The notes beneath the pieces are model-generated. The model was not told where the DNA came from, made no database searches, and saw only the letters and a program-made list of their open reading frames with translations. Shown in pieces: positions 22,449 to 30,475 of a DNA stretch of 33,062 bases (positions within the stretch are counted from its first letter, which is position 1; every line of letters starts with the position of its first letter). A program made the translations under genes and the position numbers. This DNA comes from an uncultured Eubacteriales bacterium (GTDB lineage: Bacteria > Bacillota > Clostridia > Oscillospirales > Oscillospiraceae), in contig CATJWI010000102.1 in NCBI GenBank assembly GCA_949744075.1, positions 1 to 33,062 on the forward strand, in the 5' to 3' direction.

Positions 22449-23273
22449 ATGCGCTGGACAGCCTTGCAGATGGAGGAGCAGGACTCCATCCAAAATATGT
22501 TGGACATGCACGGTAAAAACGTGCTCATCACCGGCGGCTCCGGCGGCATCGGCCGGGCCTCCGCCCTGGCCCTGGCTGAGCTGGGCGCCAACGTGATCCT
22601 CACGGGGACAGAACACAGCAAAGAAAAGCTGGACAGCCACTGCACCTATATCTCCGGCCGCTACGGGGTCAAGACCCTGGGCGTCACCGGCGACGTGTCA
22701 AAGGAGGAGGACGTAAAAGAGCTGTTCCGTCAAATTCGGGAGCAGTTTGGCGATCTCCACGTGGCCTTCAGCAACGCGGGCTTCTTCCCCCGCCAGGACC
22801 TGGCCGACGCGCCGGTGGAGGACTTTGCCCACACCTTGGCAGTGGACGTCACCGGTACTCTCCTGGTCTGCCGGGAGGCGGCCAACCTGATGATGGAGAA
22901 CAGGCACGGCGGTTCCCTCATCCTCAACTCCTCCATGACGGGCCATATCGTTAACCGCCGGGAGGACGGAGACCGCTACCACGTGGCCTACCCCGCCGCC
23001 AAGGGAGCAGTGCTCCAGCTCACCAAGGCCCTGGCCCTGGACTATGCCCAGTTCGGCATCCGGGTCAACAGCGTCAGCCCCGGCTATATCCTCTCGGGCA
23101 TCCACGACGGCCGGGAGCAGCACTATTTCGACTACACCAAAGAGAATGTGCCCATGAAGCGGTACGGCACCCTGGATGAGATCGTGGGCAGTGTGGTTTA
23201 CTTTGCCACTGCTTTGTCTAATTACACCACCGGCGCAGATCTATTGGTAGACGGTGGTTATTGCGCCTGGTAA
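22449..23273 (+). CDS. Short-chain dehydrogenase/reductase (SDR)
   Basis: A 274-residue classical SDR. The cofactor motif is ITGGSGGIGRAS (about residues 27-38), followed by SNAGF (NAG motif), the catalytic serine region LILNSSMTGH, and Y-x-x-x-K in VAYPAAKGA; the C-terminus has the family's ADLLVDGGYCAW. It transfers hydride between NAD(P)H and a hydroxy or oxo group of the pathway intermediate. AGGAGG eight bases before the ATG at 22449 supports the chosen start, although about 16 residues precede the fold and an ATG at 22497 exists. It is last in the operon that begins at the regulator or dehydratase gene. Confidence 0.93.
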   Translation: MRWTALQMEEQDSIQNMLDMHGKNVLITGGSGGIGRASALALAELGANVILTGTEHSKEKLDSHCTYISGRYGVKTLGVTGDVSKEEDVKELFRQIREQFGDLHVAFSNAGFFPRQDLADAPVEDFAHTLAVDVTGTLLVCREAANLMMENRHGGSLILNSSMTGHIVNRREDGDRYHVAYPAAKGAVLQLTKALALDYAQFGIRVNSVSPGYILSGIHDGREQHYFDYTKENVPMKRYGTLDEIVGSVVYFATALSNYTTGADLLVDGGYCAW

Positions 23274-23300
23274 GTCTTTATCATAAATTTTTATAAATGA

Positions 23301-23330
23301 CCCCGCCGTGAACTGCGGCGGGGCCGTTTA
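23301..23330 (+). terminator. GC-rich hairpin after the SDR gene
   Basis: Stem CCCCGCCG (23301-23308) with CGGCGGGG (23316-23323) and loop TGAACTG, followed only by CCGTTTATC, so termination may be partial. The stronger bidirectional terminator lies 150 bp on. Confidence 0.55.
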
Positions 23331-23477
23331 TCCTACAATGTCCTCCGGCATCCGGTTTTTCCTCGCCCCATAGGCCAACCAGTATTCTGACGAGTTTATC
23401 CCTTCGCAGATGCGCGGCTCCCTGGCGGGTCAAACCGTTCAGTGCATGGGGGAACGTATGGGGAGAGAATGAAAGAC

Positions 23478-23521
23478 AAACAAAAAACCGTGGAACAATT
23501 TTGTTCCACGGTTTTTTGTTT
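23478..23521. terminator. Strong bidirectional terminator between converging operons
   Basis: A perfect dyad (arms 23478-23498 and 23501-23521, core AAAAAACCGTGGAACAA) flanked by A-run and T-run, so it works on both strands. It separates the SDR operon from the activator gene. The remaining sequence of the gap (23331-23477) shows no gene. Confidence 0.93.
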
Positions 23522-23528
23522 GCAGGAC

Positions 23529-24323
23529 TCAAAGGGGATCGCCGTGCTCCTTTTGATAGCGCTCCTGGGCGAAAAGGGCGGCACCTAATGCGCCAGTGAG
23601 CTGGGGCTCGGGGGGGAGGAGAAGGGGAACCTTCAGCTCATGACTCAGGGCGGTGACGATGCCGGAGTTTTTGGCCACGCCACCGGTGAGGGCCACGTCG
23701 GGGGCCAGGCCTACCCGCATGACCAGGCCAGCTACACGGCGGGAGACCGAGGCGTGGACCCCGGCGATAATGTCGGGGATGTCGTGCCCCTCCGACAGGC
23801 GGGAGATCACCTCGGATTCGGCAAAGACGGCACAGGTGTTGCTGATGTCCAGGGTCTGGTGGGCCTGAGCGCTGACGGCGCCCATTTCGTCGATGCCGAT
23901 ATCCACCACCCGGCACATCAACTCCAGGAAGCGGCCGGTGCCGGCGGCACATTTGTCGTTCATGACAAACTGCTCAATGGTGCCCCGGGGACTGACCCGA
24001 ATGGCCTTGGAGTCCTGGCCGCCGATGTCGATGATGGTATGGACGCTGGGAAGGACCTTCTTGACGCCCTTTGCATGGCAGATGATCTCGCTGAGCTGGG
24101 TGGAGGCGGCTTTAAAGTTGTTCCGGCCATAGCCGGTGGCGATCATATTTCCGCAGTCCTCCGGAGAGAGGTTTGCCTTGGCATAAAGCTCGTTGAGAGC
24201 GGTGGTGGAGCCTTTGGTGCCAGTGCCCATGGGGATTACGGCGGTGGCCAGAATGGCCCCGGTGCCATCTACGGCCGCGGCCTTGGTGGCGGAAGAGCCG
24301 ATGTCGATGCCGACAAAGTACAT
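23529..24323 (-). CDS. hgdC: 2-Hydroxyacyl-CoA dehydratase activator ATPase (BadF/HgdC family)
   Basis: A 264-residue ATPase of the ASKHA fold that, as a homodimer with one [4Fe-4S] cluster, injects a single electron into 2-hydroxyacyl-CoA dehydratase at the cost of ATP. Nucleotide motifs are GIDIGSSATKAA (phosphate 1), IDIGGQDSKAI (phosphate 2) and ALTGGVAKN (adenosine). The cluster cysteines are C125 (NDKCAAGTGRF) and C164 (SNTCAVFAES), nearly the same spacing as C127/C166 of Acidaminococcus HgdC. It is divergent from the dehydratase genes across a 345-438 bp control region. AGGAGG precedes the ATG. The symbol reflects family membership, not a proven substrate. Confidence 0.93.
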   Translation of the reverse strand: MYFVGIDIGSSATKAAAVDGTGAILATAVIPMGTGTKGSTTALNELYAKANLSPEDCGNMIATGYGRNNFKAASTQLSEIICHAKGVKKVLPSVHTIIDIGGQDSKAIRVSPRGTIEQFVMNDKCAAGTGRFLELMCRVVDIGIDEMGAVSAQAHQTLDISNTCAVFAESEVISRLSEGHDIPDIIAGVHASVSRRVAGLVMRVGLAPDVALTGGVAKNSGIVTALSHELKVPLLLPPEPQLTGALGAALFAQERYQKEHGDPL

Positions 24324-24463
24324 AGAAAGATCCTCCTATCATTTTGTGATCCGGCGGGGCCGGAAGTGGAGTGCAGGAGCAGATAGATCCGCTTGCCCTT
24401 TTTATATAGCAAGCGGCGGGCCAAGAAAAAGGGAGGGTTTTTCGGGCCCTTTCAGGGGATGTG

Positions 24464-24570
24464 AGGCGAAAACGCCTTGGCATAAAGGGCGAAATGGAGG
24501 GAAAGACACTGATATGACAGGATGAAAGCAGGAAAAGGCGTTTTTGCCTTTAATAAGGTAAAAACGCCTT
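24464..24570. promoter_or_regulatory. Threefold AAGGCGTTTT motif in the divergent activator/dehydratase control region
   Basis: The 14-mer AAGGCGTTTTTGCC (24535-24548, plus) recurs as AAGGCGTTTTTACC (24557-24570, minus) and AAGGCGTTTTCGCC (24465-24478, minus). The first two form an inverted repeat with an 8-bp AT-rich centre. A transcription-factor site is the simplest reading. Other content of the gap: on the minus strand an extended -10-like TGCTATATA near 24403, possibly the activator promoter. No confident plus-strand promoter was found. Confidence 0.5.
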
Positions 24571-24761
24571 GAAATGTAGAGAGGGAAGGCGCGGGGAGGA
24601 GAGGGGTGAAAAAGGGAGAGGTGTTGGGGGGCAGGGTATAGCGGGGTTATCAGAAGGGGGGTGTTGATTTGGCATGGAAGTTGCTTTTTATGAAAAGCAG
24701 GTGCCTGCAAATCAAAGTTGCCCAGGCATATGACGAAATCAAAAAGGGGAGAGTGGGACTC

Positions 24762-25997
24762 TTGAACGGGAAAGAAGAAGCAATGATGTCCATAAAAGAG
24801 AAACTGCAGAAGATAACCAGCGATTACTATGAGGGGCTGTGTTCCGCCCATGAGCGGGGGAAATTGGTGGCTTGGTGCTCCTCCATTGCTCCACAGGAAT
24901 TCATGGAGGCAATGGACATTGAGGTGGCCTATCCGGAAAACCACTCCGCTATGATCTCCGCAAAGGGAGGAGCCATGGACCTGTTGAGCCATGCGGAGGA
25001 GCAGGAATACAACAATGATATCTGCTCCTACGCCAGGATCAACCTGGCCTATGCAGATGTCATGAAAAGCCCCATTCAGGACCTGCCCCGGCCGGACTTT
25101 GTAGTGTGTACCAATAATATTTGCAACACGCTGATCAAGTGGTACGAAAACCTGTCCCATATATTTGATTGCCCCTTTATCCTTATTGATACGCCGTATA
25201 CGACCGGCCCTGAGGTAAAGGAATCCACGGTGGCATACGTAAAAGCGCAGTTGGAGGACTTCGCCCGGCAGTTGGAGGTCATCTGCAAGCGGCCCTTCAA
25301 TTACGAAAAGTTTGAAGAGGTGATGGAGATCACCAGGAAATCCAATGCGGCGTGGATGAGGGCGATGAGCTATGCCCAGTATACCCCGTCTCCGTTGGAT
25401 GGATTTAATATCCTCAACTATATGGCTCTGATCGTGACCGTCCGTGGGCGGAAAGAATCGTTGGAATTTTTTACTGCGGTAGCCGATGAAATGGAGCGGA
25501 TGATGAAGGAGGGAGAGAGCCAGTTCAAGGGCGAACAGAAGTACCGCTATATGTGGGAAGGCCTGGCGGTTTGGCCCTTCTTGAGTCACAACTATAAAAC
25601 GCTGAAGAGTCACGACGCGATCTTTGTGGGTTCGTCCTATCCTCAAAACTGGAATGTGGACTATGCTCCCTATGATATTGACGGAATGGCCCGAGCGTTC
25701 TGTGAGATCCCGCCTAATTCCTGCCTGCAGAACAATATCGATCTTCGGGTCAACATCATGAAAGGCTGCCATTGTGATGGCGCCGTCTACCACCGGAATA
25801 GAAGCTGTAAGCTATACGGCATGGTGCAGCAGGGGCTGATCGAGGGCGTCTACAAAGAGACCGGCGCACCCTGGGCCCTTTTTGATGGAGACCAAGCAGA
25901 TCCCCGCAGTTATGCAAAGGCGCAATTTGAGACCCGGATGCAGGCCCTTGCGGAGAGCATGGAGCAGAAGAAAGAGGAGGAGGCGGCAAAGGCGTGA
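24762..25997 (+). CDS. 2-Hydroxyacyl-CoA dehydratase, alpha-type subunit
   Basis: A member of the HgdB/FldBC/BcrBC dehydratase family (PF06050), about 411 residues. Landmarks are WCSSIAPQEFMEAMDIE, FVVCTNNICNTLIKWYENLS, CPFILIDTPY, FVGSSYPQNW and GCHCDGAVYHRNRSCK. Cysteines C39, C88, C116 and C121 include the likely [4Fe-4S] ligands. With the beta subunit it dehydrates (R)-2-hydroxyacyl-CoA to the (E)-2-enoyl-CoA via ketyl radicals after activation. The start is uncertain: TTG at 24762 has GGGGAGAG eight bases upstream; ATGs at 24783/24786 have poor sites; the frame extends to 24669 with atypical residues. It overlaps the next gene by four bases. Confidence 0.88.
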   Translation: MNGKEEAMMSIKEKLQKITSDYYEGLCSAHERGKLVAWCSSIAPQEFMEAMDIEVAYPENHSAMISAKGGAMDLLSHAEEQEYNNDICSYARINLAYADVMKSPIQDLPRPDFVVCTNNICNTLIKWYENLSHIFDCPFILIDTPYTTGPEVKESTVAYVKAQLEDFARQLEVICKRPFNYEKFEEVMEITRKSNAAWMRAMSYAQYTPSPLDGFNILNYMALIVTVRGRKESLEFFTAVADEMERMMKEGESQFKGEQKYRYMWEGLAVWPFLSHNYKTLKSHDAIFVGSSYPQNWNVDYAPYDIDGMARAFCEIPPNSCLQNNIDLRVNIMKGCHCDGAVYHRNRSCKLYGMVQQGLIEGVYKETGAPWALFDGDQADPRSYAKAQFETRMQALAESMEQKKEEEAAKA

Positions 25998-27139
25998 GAA
26001 GCATAGATGAAATCATAAAGGAAATGTCTGACGTTGTCGCGGATATTCCCGGTGCGGTAAAGGCGCAAAAGGCAAAAGGGAAAAAGGTAATCGGCGTATT
26101 TCCCATTTACGCTCCGGAGGAGCTGGTATACGCCGCAGGAATGTTTCCGGTGGGCTGCTGGGGCGGACAGGTTTCTTTGACAGAGGCGACCAAGCTGCTG
26201 CCGCCCTTTGCCTGCCCCGTAATGCAGAGCATTACGCAGCTGTCGATGACTGGCGGATATGACTTGCTGGATGGAGCGATTCTTTCCTGCCCCTGCGATA
26301 CCTTGAAATGCCTGACCCAGAATTTCCAGAGAACATGTCCCAACATCCGGGCCATTTTCTGCACCTATCCCCAGAACAACAAGCTAGAGGGGGCGGTGAC
26401 CTATGTGCTGGAGGAATTTAAGAGTGTGGCCAGAGAACTGGAGGAGATCTCCGGGAATCAGATCACGGGCCTTGCACTGTATAAAAGCATTGAGATCTAC
26501 AATGAGAACCGCAAAGTGATGATGGAGTTTTGCGATATCTTGGCCAAGCGGCCCGGGGTCATCTCCGCGGAGGCCCGGTATACGGTGATGAAGGCCCGCT
26601 GGTTTATGGACAAGGCGGAGCATACTGCTTTGGTGCGGGAATTGTGTGAGTCGTTAAAGACTGCCCCCTATCAAGAAAATGCAGACCGAAAGATCGTTTT
26701 GGCTGGTATTATGACTGAGCCGGTAGAATTTGTCCGGCTCTTGGATGAGCTGGGATACATTGTGGTGGCCGATGAGATGGCCTATGAGAGCCGGCAGTTC
26801 CGCACGTTGGTCCCACAGGCGGTTGACCAATTTGAGCGCTTGGCCCGCCAGTGGCAGAACATTGAGGGCTGCTCGGTGGTATATGATCCGGAGGGCAAGC
26901 GGACAAAGCGTGTGGTCCAAATGGCCCAAGAGACCGGCGCCAACGGCGTTTTGTATTGCATGATGAAGTTCTGCGAGCACGAGGAGTTTGACTATCCCAT
27001 GATGCGTGATGCGGTCCGCAATTTGGGCCTGCCTATTCTGAACATTGAGATGGACACGATGAGTGGATCTCAAGAGCAAAACCGGACCCGTCTGCAGGCA
27101 TTTGGCGAGCAGATGGAAATGATGAAGGAGGTGTTGTAA
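25994..27139 (+). CDS. 2-Hydroxyacyl-CoA dehydratase, beta-type subunit
   Basis: A 381-residue second subunit of the same family. It opens with GVFPIYAPEELVYAAGMFPV followed by GCWGG (C55), then PFACPVMQS (C74) and AILSCPCDTLKCL (C99/C101), candidate cluster ligands. The C-terminal domain has NGVLYCMMKFCEHEEFDYPM and LPILNIEMD. The length equals HgdB-type beta subunits. The GTG start overlaps the alpha stop by four bases and has AGGAGG at a suitable distance, so synthesis is coupled for a 1:1 complex. The binding receptor of the second TRAP system follows 60 bp later, linking dehydration to uptake. Confidence 0.9.
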   Translation: MRSIDEIIKEMSDVVADIPGAVKAQKAKGKKVIGVFPIYAPEELVYAAGMFPVGCWGGQVSLTEATKLLPPFACPVMQSITQLSMTGGYDLLDGAILSCPCDTLKCLTQNFQRTCPNIRAIFCTYPQNNKLEGAVTYVLEEFKSVARELEEISGNQITGLALYKSIEIYNENRKVMMEFCDILAKRPGVISAEARYTVMKARWFMDKAEHTALVRELCESLKTAPYQENADRKIVLAGIMTEPVEFVRLLDELGYIVVADEMAYESRQFRTLVPQAVDQFERLARQWQNIEGCSVVYDPEGKRTKRVVQMAQETGANGVLYCMMKFCEHEEFDYPMMRDAVRNLGLPILNIEMDTMSGSQEQNRTRLQAFGEQMEMMKEVL

Positions 27140-27199
27140 AAAGCGAAAAAACTGGCAAGTTGTTCATCAGACTACAAAAATACAAGGAGGAACAAAACA

Positions 27200-28330
27200 A
27201 TGAAAAAGAACAAAGTCCTTGCCCTGCTGACCGTGTCTGCCATGATGTTGGGTCTGCTGGCCGCCTGTGGTGGTGGCAGCACCGCTACTCCCGCTCCTCA
27301 GGAGAGCAATGCCCCTGTGGAGTCCACCGCTCCTGTTGGGGGCGGCGAGAGCGAGTACAATGGCCCCAAGGTGGTCATTAAGATCGCGCAGGGCGGTTCC
27401 AGCACCGGTCACAGCGGTGTTGCTCTGATCAATTTTGAGGAGCGCGTTGAGGCTCGTACCGGTGGCTTGGTAGATGTGCAGTGCTATGCTGACGCGCAGC
27501 TGGGAACCGAGTTGGAGATCGCTCAGGGCGTCGCCCTTGGCACCATTGAGATGGCGTTGCCTGGAGTTGGTACTTTTGCCAACTTTTATGACAAATTGAT
27601 GTTCTGCAATATGCCCTTCCTGCTGGATAACCGGGAACAGTCTTATGCTTTCTACGACGGAGAGTTTATGCAGAACCTGAATGACGAGGTCCTTGCTGCT
27701 ACTGGCATGCGTGTGCTGGGCTGGGGCGAAAACGGCGCCCGGGGCCTGTCCAATAGTGTGCGCGAGATCAAGACCCCTGAGGATCTAAAGGGTCTGAAGA
27801 TCCGGGTGCAGGAGAATCCGGTGCATATTGCCATGATCAACGCTCTGGGTGGCTCCGCTACTCCCATTAGTTTCCCCGAGCTGTATACCTCTCTGTCCCA
27901 AAAGACTGTGGATGGTCAGGACAACGGTATTCCTCTGACTGTTAACAATGCCTTCTATGAAGTCCAGAAGTATTATACGACGACCGACCACAACATTGAC
28001 CAGTTGGTGTTTATTACAAATGATTCTTGGTTCAATTCCCTGGATGCGACCCTTCAGAACATCCTGCTGGAAGAGGTCGAAAACTGGAAGTGGGATATCC
28101 GTCAGCTGTCCATTGATTTCGAAAACTCTGGTATTGACACTATGGAGGATGCCGGCCTTACTGTGACCCGCCTCAGCGACGAGGACAAGCAGCCCTTCAA
28201 GGCTCTGATGGGCGACGCTGAAAAGGTGGTCCGCGATCTGGTTGGCTCTGACTTCTATGATGAAGTCTTGGTCGCTGTGGAGGAAGCCAAGGCTGAGGCC
28301 GAGGCCCATCCTTCTGATATTGTCCATTGA
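27200..28330 (+). CDS. dctP: TRAP transporter substrate-binding lipoprotein (DctP family), system 2
   Basis: A 376-residue receptor paralogous to the first. Signal peptide MKKNKVLALLTVSAMMLGLL ends in a lipobox LAA-C. A Ser/Pro/Ala-rich linker leads into the DctP domain from about residue 52 (VVIKIAQGGSSTGHSGVALI), with ADAQLGTELEIAQGVALGTI, then KGLKIRVQENPVHIAMINAL and GSATPISFPELYTSLSQKTV, the ligand-binding arginine presumably being in KIRVQ. It resembles canonical C4-dicarboxylate/sugar-acid DctP more closely than system 1. AGGAGG precedes the ATG. It sits in the dehydratase gene string, followed by a structured 230-bp spacer. Confidence 0.95.
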   Translation: MKKNKVLALLTVSAMMLGLLAACGGGSTATPAPQESNAPVESTAPVGGGESEYNGPKVVIKIAQGGSSTGHSGVALINFEERVEARTGGLVDVQCYADAQLGTELEIAQGVALGTIEMALPGVGTFANFYDKLMFCNMPFLLDNREQSYAFYDGEFMQNLNDEVLAATGMRVLGWGENGARGLSNSVREIKTPEDLKGLKIRVQENPVHIAMINALGGSATPISFPELYTSLSQKTVDGQDNGIPLTVNNAFYEVQKYYTTTDHNIDQLVFITNDSWFNSLDATLQNILLEEVENWKWDIRQLSIDFENSGIDTMEDAGLTVTRLSDEDKQPFKALMGDAEKVVRDLVGSDFYDEVLVAVEEAKAEAEAHPSDIVH

Positions 28331-28425
28331 TTTTAACGCTCCTCTGCCGTGCGAGTTTCACTTTGGCTTTCCAATGAGGAAATGGCACATATGAGGCAAA
28401 TGAGGGGTAAGTACATTGCATAGAC

Positions 28426-28487
28426 GAGGGCCGGGTCGGGCTGGAGATATGGACTTCGGAATATATTTCTGGTTTCGACCCGCCCTC
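28426..28487 (+). promoter_or_regulatory. Structured spacer RNA between dctP and dctQ of system 2
   Basis: In the 230-bp gap, GAGGGCCGGGTCG (28426-28438) can pair with CGACCCGCCCTC (28476-28487) with one bulged base, enclosing a shorter stem (GGAGATAT with ATATTTCT, two G-U pairs). There is no T-run after it. It occupies the same place as the 18-bp hairpin of system 1, so a role in uneven expression of receptor and permease is likely. No gene was seen in the gap. Confidence 0.5.
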
Positions 28488-28560
28488 ATATTTCACAAAG
28501 TAAGTAGAGAGAACCTATAACTGATGCCTTTGGTCCTGACATAGCAAAGGAGTGACCTCA

Positions 28561-29100
28561 TTGAATGCTCTGAGAAAAATTATGGATGGAGTCGATAAGG
28601 TGTTTGAATTTTTTGAAAAACATCTTTCCTCCGTTGCACTGCTGATTTTTACCGTTGTCATTTTCGCAAATGTAATCGGCCGCTATATTTTCCACAACTC
28701 TATTTCTTGGGCTGAGGAACTTAGCCGGTATTTGAACCTGGTGCTGGTATTCCTCGCCATTTCCACAGGTATTAAATTTGACACTCACATCGGTGTGGAT
28801 GCAGTAGAAACTCTGCTCGTCCCCAAACGTTTTCATAAATATATGGACATTCTTCGGTTTGCCATTACCGCCGTGTTTTGTGTGATCACCGCCTGGCTGG
28901 GCTACAAGCTGGCGGTCCAGGTCTCTGCCCTGAAGCAGACTAGCCCTGCGCTACGGCTCCCCATGTGGGTGCCCTATCTGACCCTTCCGATTGGGTTGTT
29001 TATGGCAAGCGTCCGCAGCTTGATCCGGATTATCCGACTGATCATTGATCCCCCTGAGACTGATATCAAAGATGTAAGTAAGGAGGTGCAGGACGCATGA
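28561..29100 (+). CDS. dctQ: TRAP transporter small membrane subunit (DctQ family), system 2
   Basis: A 179-residue protein with four membrane segments at about 20-42, 52-72, 92-114 and 136-156. The family block ISWAEELSRYLNLVLVFLAI is followed by GIKFDTHIGVDAVETLL. TTG at 28561 is the preferred start because AAAGGAG is eight bases upstream; the in-frame GTG at 28552 overlaps that site. The stop overlaps the dctM start by four bases. Confidence 0.92.
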   Translation: MNALRKIMDGVDKVFEFFEKHLSSVALLIFTVVIFANVIGRYIFHNSISWAEELSRYLNLVLVFLAISTGIKFDTHIGVDAVETLLVPKRFHKYMDILRFAITAVFCVITAWLGYKLAVQVSALKQTSPALRLPMWVPYLTLPIGLFMASVRSLIRIIRLIIDPPETDIKDVSKEVQDA

Positions 29101-30380
29101 TTCCTATCCTTTTAGGGGTCCTTGTGGTCACCCTGCTTTTGAATGTGCCCATTGCCGCGTGCCTGGGTTTGAGCAGTATGGCGGCGCTTCATTTTGGCAA
29201 TGGCGTTTCCCTCACCCTTGTTGCGCAGCGGATGCTGATGGCCTGTGACAGCACGACACTGCTGGCTATCCCTCTCTTTATTTTGGCCGGCGCCATTTTG
29301 AGCGAGGGTGGTATTTCCAAAAAGCTGATCAATTTCTGCCGGGCTGCTGTGGGCTGGATCCCCGGCTCCCTGGGCATGGTGGCCGTGCTGGCCTGTATGT
29401 TCTTCGCCGCCCTGTCCGGCTCCGGTCCGGCCACCGTGGCGGCCATCGGCGGCATCATGCTGCCCTCCATGATCGACGACGGCTATCCTGTGGGCTTCTC
29501 CACTGCCCTGATCTGCGCTGCCGGTTGTATCGGCGTTATTATTCCGCCCTCTATTCCCTTTGTCAACTATGCAACCATCGCGGGTGTTTCCATTGGCGAC
29601 CAATTTATGGCTGGCATGATCCCGGGAGTATTGATGGGCCTGGCCCTTATGATCCTCTGTTTTGTGGCCGCGAAGATGAAGGGATTTGGGCAGAATACTA
29701 CCCCGTTTAATCTCAAAGCCCTTGGCCGGAGCTTTGTGGACTCTGTTTGGGCACTGCTGATGCCTGTCATTATTCTGGGCGGCATTTATGGCGGTATTTT
29801 CACTCCAACAGAGGCCGCTGCTGTGGCCTGTATCTATGGCATTGTGGTGAGCTTTTTCATTTACCGCAGCTTAAAGGTGAAAGCCCTGCTTGACCTGTCC
29901 TTTGAGGCAGCAAAGACCACCGGTATGATCTTTTTTATTGTTGCCACCGCCAATATCTTTGCTTGGATCCTTTCTACGGAGCAGGTGCCCCAGGCCATTT
30001 CCGCTGCGGTGCTGGGCCTTACCTCCAACAAGGTAGTAATTCTTCTGATCATCAATGTTCTGTTGTTGATCAATGGCTGCTTTATGGATACGACGGCGTC
30101 GACTTATATTTATACGCCGATCTTGCTGCCCATCATTCTGTCCCTGGGGATGGATCCCCTCCAATTCGGTGTGGTCATGGTCATGAACCTGGCAATTGGA
30201 TTTATTACGCCGCCGCTGGGCATGCACCTCTTTGTAGGCGTGGGCCTGGATGAACGGGTCGAGTTCAACGATTTGGTCAAGAACATTATCCCCACATTCC
30301 TGGTACTGGTTGGGGTGTTGCTGCTCGTTACCTTTGTGCCGGCGCTCAGTATGGGCCTGGTCAATGTGTTTGGAAGCTGA
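29097..30380 (+). CDS. dctM: TRAP transporter large permease (DctM family), system 2
   Basis: A 427-residue permease with about 12 hydrophobic segments. Landmarks are LLAIPLFILAGAILSEGGIS, ALSGSGPATVAAIGGIMLP, CIGVIIPPSIPFVNYA, TPTEAAAVACIYG, and GFITPPLGMHLFVG. It is clearly related to, but not a recent duplicate of, the system 1 DctM: many aligned positions differ. It overlaps dctQ by four bases; a 13-bp hairpin and the CoA-transferase gene follow. Confidence 0.95.
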   Translation: MIPILLGVLVVTLLLNVPIAACLGLSSMAALHFGNGVSLTLVAQRMLMACDSTTLLAIPLFILAGAILSEGGISKKLINFCRAAVGWIPGSLGMVAVLACMFFAALSGSGPATVAAIGGIMLPSMIDDGYPVGFSTALICAAGCIGVIIPPSIPFVNYATIAGVSIGDQFMAGMIPGVLMGLALMILCFVAAKMKGFGQNTTPFNLKALGRSFVDSVWALLMPVIILGGIYGGIFTPTEAAAVACIYGIVVSFFIYRSLKVKALLDLSFEAAKTTGMIFFIVATANIFAWILSTEQVPQAISAAVLGLTSNKVVILLIINVLLLINGCFMDTTASTYIYTPILLPIILSLGMDPLQFGVVMVMNLAIGFITPPLGMHLFVGVGLDERVEFNDLVKNIIPTFLVLVGVLLLVTFVPALSMGLVNVFGS

Positions 30381-30389
30381 TTCCAGAAG

Positions 30390-30421
30390 GGGCAGCCCGG
30401 GAGTGTTTTCCTGGGCTGCCC
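30390..30421 (+). promoter_or_regulatory. Hairpin between dctM (system 2) and the CoA-transferase gene
   Basis: Arms GGGCAGCCCGGGA (30390-30402) and TCCTGGGCTGCCC (30409-30421), 12 of 13 paired, loop GTGTTT. The tail CAACCTCCC has no T-run, so read-through into the CoA-transferase gene is expected. Confidence 0.55.
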
Positions 30422-30475
30422 AACCTCCCAAATTTAAATGAGTCAATTACCTTGAAAGCAAGGAGCAGATAGGAT

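Noticed and set aside
24402-25793. 463-codon minus-strand frame opposite the dehydratase alpha gene
   Set aside because: No recognisable motif, and it overlaps a clearly conserved gene and the divergent control region.
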